64,000 nucleotides of DNA from Methylibium petroleiphilum PM1 (GTDB lineage Bacteria > Pseudomonadota > Gammaproteobacteria > Burkholderiales > Burkholderiaceae_C). Each line of letters begins with the position of its first letter. The stretch's first letter is position 1. The notes under the pieces were generated by a model. The model had not been told where the DNA came from, did no database searches, and worked only from the letters and a program-made list of their open reading frames with translations. Where the stretch lies: positions 3,844,001 to 3,908,000 of the forward strand of contig NC_008825.1 of NCBI RefSeq assembly GCF_000015725.1, given 5' to 3'. The position numbers and the translations under genes are program-made. Shown here piece after piece: positions 59,990 to 64,000 of this stretch.

Positions 59990-61720
59990 TCAGGCCAGCG
60001 CCGCGCCCCGGTAGCCGCGCGGGATCGCGCCCAGCAGGCGCTGCGTGTAGGCCTCGCGCGGCGCGCTGAGCAGGGCCTCGACCGTGTTGCGTTCGACCAC
60101 CTCGCCGTCCTTCATCACCAGCACCTCGTCGGCCATGAAGCGCACGACCGCCAGATCGTGGCTGATGAAGACATAGGCCAGGCCCAGCTCGTCCTGCAGG
60201 TCGCGCAGCAGGTTCAGCACCTGGGCCTGCACCGACACGTCGAGCGCCGAGACCGCCTCGTCGAGCACCAGCACCTCGGGGTCGACCGTCAGGCAGCGCG
60301 CGATCGCGATGCGCTGGCGCTGGCCGCCGGAGAACTCGTGCGGGTACTTGCCCCAGGCACCGGCGTCGAGGCCGACCTTGGCCAACAGCGCCCGCGCCCG
60401 GGCCTCGCGCGCCGCATCGTCGCGCTCGAGGCCGTGGATGGCCATCGGCTCGACCAGCGTCTGGCCGATCGTGAAGCGCGGGTTCAGCGAGGCATAGGGA
60501 TTCTGGAACACCACCTGCAGGCGCCGGCGCATCGGCAGCCAGTCGGACTTGCCGAGCTGCAGCAACTCGTGCGTGCCGCCACCCTTCGCGCTGCGGAACA
60601 CCGCCCGGCCGCCGGTCGGCCCGCCGCTCGCCTCGTGCAGGCGAAGCAGCGCCAGGCCCGCCGTGGTCTTGCCCGACCCCGATTCGCCGACGATGCCCAG
60701 CGTGTGGCCGCGCCGCAGCTCGAAGCTCACGTCCTTGACGGCGGGGAAGGCCTTGCGGCCGAACAGCCCCGAGCGCAGCCAGAAGCTCTTGCTCAGCGCC
60801 TCGACCTGCAGCACGACCGGTGCGTCCGGGTCCTTCGCCACCGCGGGGCGAGCGCCTCCGGCGGCCGGATCGGCCAGGTGGTCGTCGATCACCGCCAGGC
60901 GCACCGGCGGCGCTGCCAGGGTCGGCCGGCAGGCCAGCAGCGCCTGCGTGTAGGGGTCCTGCGGCGCGGTGAACAGGCGCTCGACCGACGCCTGCTCGCG
61001 CACCGTGCCCTGGCGCATCACGACCACGTGGTCGGCGATCTCGCCGACCACGCCGAGGTCGTGGCTGATGAACAGCATGCTCATGCGGTGCCGCTCCTTC
61101 AGCCCGGCCAGCAGCTCGAGGATCTGGCGCTGGATGGTGACGTCGAGCGCGGTCGTCGGCTCGTCGGCGATCAGCAGCCGGGGTTCGCAGGCGATCGCCA
61201 TCGCGATCATCACGCGCTGCTGCTGGCCGCCCGACAGCTCGTGCGGATAGGCGTCGAGCCGGCGCTTCGGATCGGGCAGGCCGACCTCGTTCAGCAGCGC
61301 CTCGGCGCGCGTCCGCGCGGCACGCCGGCCGAGGCCGAGGTGCAGCACCAGCGGTTCGATCAGTTGCTGGCCGACGGTGAACACCGGGTTCAAGGAACTC
61401 ATCGGGTCCTGGAACACGCAGGCGATCTCGCGACCGCGCAGCGCGCGCAGTTCGGCCGGTCCGGCGGTGAGCAGTTCACGATCACGGAATCGGATGGAGC
61501 CCTGGCGTTCGGCGTTCTCCGGCAGCAGGTTCAGCACCGCCATCGCGGTGACGCTCTTGCCCGAGCCCGATTCGCCGACCAGCGCGACGGTGCTGTTCTC
61601 GGCGATCTCGAAGCTCACGCCCTGCGCGCCGCGACCGACCGCCTCGATGCGGCTGGCCGCCGCGCCGCGGCCGAGACGGAAGCTCACGCGCAACTGGTCG
61701 ATGCTCAGCAGCGCCGTCAT
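59990..61720 (-). CDS. Oligopeptide ABC transporter, fused double ATPase (DppD-DppF type)
   Basis: The protein has 576 residues containing two complete ATPase modules. The first has [34 protein letters not shown] and [14 protein letters not shown]. The second has [35 protein letters not shown] and [14 protein letters not shown]; note EA instead of EP after the Walker B Asp. Each ends in an oligo_HPY-like peptide-transporter tail ([26 protein letters not shown]). YejF-type proteins are built this way. Its start overlaps the upstream permease stop by four bases. Confidence 0.92.
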   Translation of the reverse strand: MTALLSIDQLRVSFRLGRGAAASRIEAVGRGAQGVSFEIAENSTVALVGESGSGKSVTAMAVLNLLPENAERQGSIRFRDRELLTAGPAELRALRGREIACVFQDPMSSLNPVFTVGQQLIEPLVLHLGLGRRAARTRAEALLNEVGLPDPKRRLDAYPHELSGGQQQRVMIAMAIACEPRLLIADEPTTALDVTIQRQILELLAGLKERHRMSMLFISHDLGVVGEIADHVVVMRQGTVREQASVERLFTAPQDPYTQALLACRPTLAAPPVRLAVIDDHLADPAAGGARPAVAKDPDAPVVLQVEALSKSFWLRSGLFGRKAFPAVKDVSFELRRGHTLGIVGESGSGKTTAGLALLRLHEASGGPTGGRAVFRSAKGGGTHELLQLGKSDWLPMRRRLQVVFQNPYASLNPRFTIGQTLVEPMAIHGLERDDAAREARARALLAKVGLDAGAWGKYPHEFSGGQRQRIAIARCLTVDPEVLVLDEAVSALDVSVQAQVLNLLRDLQDELGLAYVFISHDLAVVRFMADEVLVMKDGEVVERNTVEALLSAPREAYTQRLLGAIPRGYRGAALA

Positions 61721-62772
61721 TCCGCGCCCCTCAGCTTGGGGTCGAGCGCATCGCGCAGCGCGTCGGTGAGCAACGAGAAGGCCGTGACGAACACCGCCAT
61801 GAAGCCGGTCGCCGCGGCCAGCTGCCACCAGTGGCCGAGCAGCAGTTCGCCCTGAGCCTCCGCCAGCATCGTGCCCCAGCTGACCTGGTCGACGCTGACG
61901 CCCAGGCCCAGGTAGCTGAGGATCACCTCGGCCTTGATGAAGCCCACCACGTGGATCGACAGCTGCACCAGCACCACGTGGCTCACGTTCGGCAGGATGT
62001 GGCGGAACATGCGCGAGGCGGTGGAGGCGCCGATCGCCTCGGCCGCGCGCACGTACTCGCGCACCGCGTGCTTCAGGAACTCGGCCCGCACCAGCCGGTA
62101 GATGCCGGTCCAGCCGGTCAGCCCGAGGATCAGCACCACCGACAGCACGCCGCGGCCGGTGACCGCCGCGAAGGCGAACACCAGCAGGATGCCGGGGATG
62201 GACGTGAAGACGTTGTAGACCCACTCCAGCAGGTCGCCGACCCGGCCGCCGAAGAAGCCACCGAGCGCACCGAGCACGGTGCCGATCAGCGTGGCCAGCA
62301 GCGCCGCGGAGACGCCCACCAGGATGGAGACCTCGGCGCCCTTGATGGCCTTGGCCAGCACATCGCGGCCCAGGCGGTCGGCGCCGAAGGGCAGCGTCTC
62401 GGCACGCGGCGTCGCGACGCTGCTGAACTGCTTGGCGCGCTCGGCCCATTCGGCGTAGCGCGGCGCCAGCGGATCGACGTCGGACAGGTCCAGCACCGGT
62501 CCGCTGGGCACCGCGATCACCGTCTCGGCCACCTTCGGCGCCGGCCCCAGGAAGCCGGGCGGCGCGTTGGGTACGCCGACCTCGGCCTGCCACGCCGTCG
62601 CGATCAGGCCCGCCCCGGCCAGCAGCACCATCAGCAGGAAGGCCGCGACCACCGCCAGCGAGACCATGCCGACGCGGTCGCCGCGCAGGCGCCGCCAGGC
62701 TGCGGCCCACACGCCCTCGGAGCGCGCCGGGCCGGTGGCCGCGGTCACCGCGTCGATCGGCAGCGCGCTCAT
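61717..62772 (-). CDS. Peptide ABC transporter permease (DppC/YejE type)
   Basis: The protein has 351 residues. A first helix at about 36-58 is followed by a long periplasmic loop (about 60-135), then the binding-protein-dependent permease core: PFGADRLGRDVLAKAIKGAE, YNVFTSIPGILLVFAFAAV and EYVRAAEAIGASTASRMFRH (EAA loop). It pairs with the DppB-type permease; both genes overlap neighbours by four bases. Confidence 0.92.
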   Translation of the reverse strand: MSALPIDAVTAATGPARSEGVWAAAWRRLRGDRVGMVSLAVVAAFLLMVLLAGAGLIATAWQAEVGVPNAPPGFLGPAPKVAETVIAVPSGPVLDLSDVDPLAPRYAEWAERAKQFSSVATPRAETLPFGADRLGRDVLAKAIKGAEVSILVGVSAALLATLIGTVLGALGGFFGGRVGDLLEWVYNVFTSIPGILLVFAFAAVTGRGVLSVVLILGLTGWTGIYRLVRAEFLKHAVREYVRAAEAIGASTASRMFRHILPNVSHVVLVQLSIHVVGFIKAEVILSYLGLGVSVDQVSWGTMLAEAQGELLLGHWWQLAAATGFMAVFVTAFSLLTDALRDALDPKLRGAE

Positions 62773-63707
62773 TTCAGCACCACCCGCGGGTCGGCCAGCT
62801 TGTAGAGCACGTCGGTCGCCAGGTTGACCAGCATCGTGATGACCGCGATGTAGATCGTGACGGCCTGGATGACGGGATAGTCGCTGCGGTTCACCGCCAG
62901 CAGCACCTCGCGTCCGAGGCCCGGGATGGAGAAGAAGGTCTCGATCAGGAAGGAGCCGACGAAGATGCCCGGCAGCGCCACTGCCACGTTGGTCAGGATC
63001 GGGATCAACGCGTTGCGCAGCACATGCTTGAGCAGGATGCGTGTCTCGGTGAGGCCCTTGGCGCGTGCCGTACGCACATAGTCCTGCCCGATCTCGTCGA
63101 GGAAGAAGCTGCGGTAGAGCCGCGTCTGCGGCGAGATGCCGACCATCACCGCCAGCAGCACCGGCAGCGGGGCGTAGACCGCGAGGTTGGTCCACACGCT
63201 GTCGCTCCAGCCCTGCACCGGGAACCAGCCGAGCCGGAACGCGAACACGTACTGGCCGACGATCACGTAGACCAGGAAGCTGATCGACAGCGCGATGGTG
63301 GTGATGACCATGATCGCGCGGTCGGTCAGCGAGCCGCGCACGTAGGCGACGGCCAGCGCGAACGGAATCGCCAGCAGCACGTCGAGCAGCAGGATCGGCG
63401 TCATCACCGTCAGCGTGGCCGGCAGGCGGCTCGCGAACAGCGAGCTGACCGCCTCGTTGGTGGCCCAGCTCTTGCCCCAATCGAAGGTGACGATCTGCTG
63501 CACGAAGATCCACAGCTGCTGCCACACCGGCTTGTTCAGGCCGAGCTGCTCGCGGATCGCGTCGACCTGCTCGGCACTGGCGTTCAGGCCGCCGAGGATC
63601 TCGGCCGGGTCGCCCCCGAAGGTCTTGAACAGGAAGAACACCAGCAGCACGACCCCGACCAATGTCGGGATCATTTGCCACAGGCGTCGGATCAGGTAGG
63701 CCGCCAT
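62769..63707 (-). CDS. Peptide ABC transporter permease (DppB/YejB type)
   Basis: The protein has 312 residues from ATG 63707 (MAAYLIRRLWQMIPTLVGVV), the family N-terminus. Other markers are GLNKPVWQQLWIFVQQIVTF, DYVRTARAKGLTETRILLKH (EAA loop) and SFLIETFFSIPGLGREVLLA. It is the first gene of the leftward transport operon and is divergent from the binding-protein gene at 63878. Confidence 0.93.
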   Translation of the reverse strand: MAAYLIRRLWQMIPTLVGVVLLVFFLFKTFGGDPAEILGGLNASAEQVDAIREQLGLNKPVWQQLWIFVQQIVTFDWGKSWATNEAVSSLFASRLPATLTVMTPILLLDVLLAIPFALAVAYVRGSLTDRAIMVITTIALSISFLVYVIVGQYVFAFRLGWFPVQGWSDSVWTNLAVYAPLPVLLAVMVGISPQTRLYRSFFLDEIGQDYVRTARAKGLTETRILLKHVLRNALIPILTNVAVALPGIFVGSFLIETFFSIPGLGREVLLAVNRSDYPVIQAVTIYIAVITMLVNLATDVLYKLADPRVVLK

Positions 63708-63877
63708 CGCCGAAGCACTCCAGGAAACGGATCGCAGCGGCCGCGCTGCGCGGGCCCGCCGACGGGTGTGTGCAGGCGCGAGTCTAGAGCCTGATCGCGT
63801 CGCTCCCCCGATGCCGGGACAAGCCCGAGTGCGCGATAGCATGCAGCCACGTCGACCGGAAGCCGCCCGCCCCGCCC

Positions 63878-64000
63878 ATGAGCCTCTCCCGCCCCCTGCG
63901 CGCGCTGCTGCTCGCGGCGCTGGCCTGCTGCACGACAGCCGCCGCCCTCGCGGCCGAGACCAAGGTCCTGCGCTACGCCTTCCCGGTGGCCGAGACCGGC
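63878..64000 (+). CDS. Peptide ABC transporter substrate-binding protein, 5' part
   Basis: Forty-one residues are visible before the window ends. A signal peptide (LRALLLAALACCTTAAALAA) is followed by ETKVLRYAFPVAETG, the usual mature start of YejA/DppA-type extracellular binding proteins. Divergence from the permease operon supports this. Confidence 0.75.
   Translation, partial: MSLSRPLRALLLAALACCTTAAALAAETKVLRYAFPVAETG

Overview
The window is very GC-rich, densely coded chromosomal DNA from a betaproteobacterium. A PhaM-like polyhydroxyalkanoate granule protein, a glycolate oxidase glcDEF set, RdgC and many TRAP and Liv-type uptake systems point to Burkholderiales, perhaps the Rubrivivax/Leptothrix/Methylibium side of the order. 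That placement is inferred from gene content and protein style, not from a marker gene. I see no rRNA, tRNA, CRISPR array, phage or intact insertion sequence.

Layout. 1-3055: end of a retropepsin-like protease, a PhaM-like granule protein, a FIST sensor protein and a small exported DUF4124-like protein. 3217-7161: glycolate oxidase glcD-glcE-glcF. 7250-10134: three tightly spaced uncharacterised envelope genes (lipoprotein, two-anchor membrane protein, trypsin-like protease). 10150-15716: DMT exporter, small membrane protein, AraC regulator, DedA-rhodanese fusion, YigZ, RdgC. 15736-25707: a catabolic locus of alpha/beta hydrolase, TRAP transporter, FAD oxidoreductase, IlvD-type dehydratase and PEP-mutase/isocitrate-lyase-type lyase. 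It is divergent from an iron-type alcohol dehydrogenase and a GntR regulator, and two AT-rich operator-like sites lie inside it. 25845-29646: cupin, a PQQ alcohol dehydrogenase with a lanthanide-type Asp, its cytochrome c, and an AraC regulator. 29810-34685: CsbD, divergent glpD/glpK, a VOC protein and a small membrane protein.

34720-46460 is the most coherent candidate for an undescribed system. A Rieske oxygenase (VanA-like) is translationally coupled to a rubredoxin. A rubredoxin-reductase-type flavoprotein, an IclR regulator and a secreted cyclase-family hydrolase lie divergently. Downstream follow a Liv-type ABC transporter with a fused permease-ATPase, a class III CoA-transferase and an atypical crotonase. 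The logic would be import, oxidation with electrons from NAD(P)H via flavoprotein and rubredoxin to the Rieske enzyme, then CoA activation and CoA-ester chemistry. A consensus-like promoter and tandem palindromes sit in the 342-base divergent region.

46525-56521 holds housekeeping and accessory genes: DMT exporter, GST, VOC, aromatic aminotransferase, an ISL3-transposase-derived small protein paired with a conserved unknown, glutathione peroxidase, response regulator, NMT1-type binding protein, HDOD protein and Old Yellow Enzyme. 56685-59186 is a large hybrid histidine kinase. 59187-59989 is mostly non-coding, with two small candidate genes and a leftward terminator. 59990-64000 is an oligopeptide-type ABC transporter (fused double ATPase, two permeases) divergent from the start of its likely binding protein, which runs off the window.

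Starts were chosen from ribosome-binding sites, overlaps and family N-termini. All functions are sequence-based inferences.
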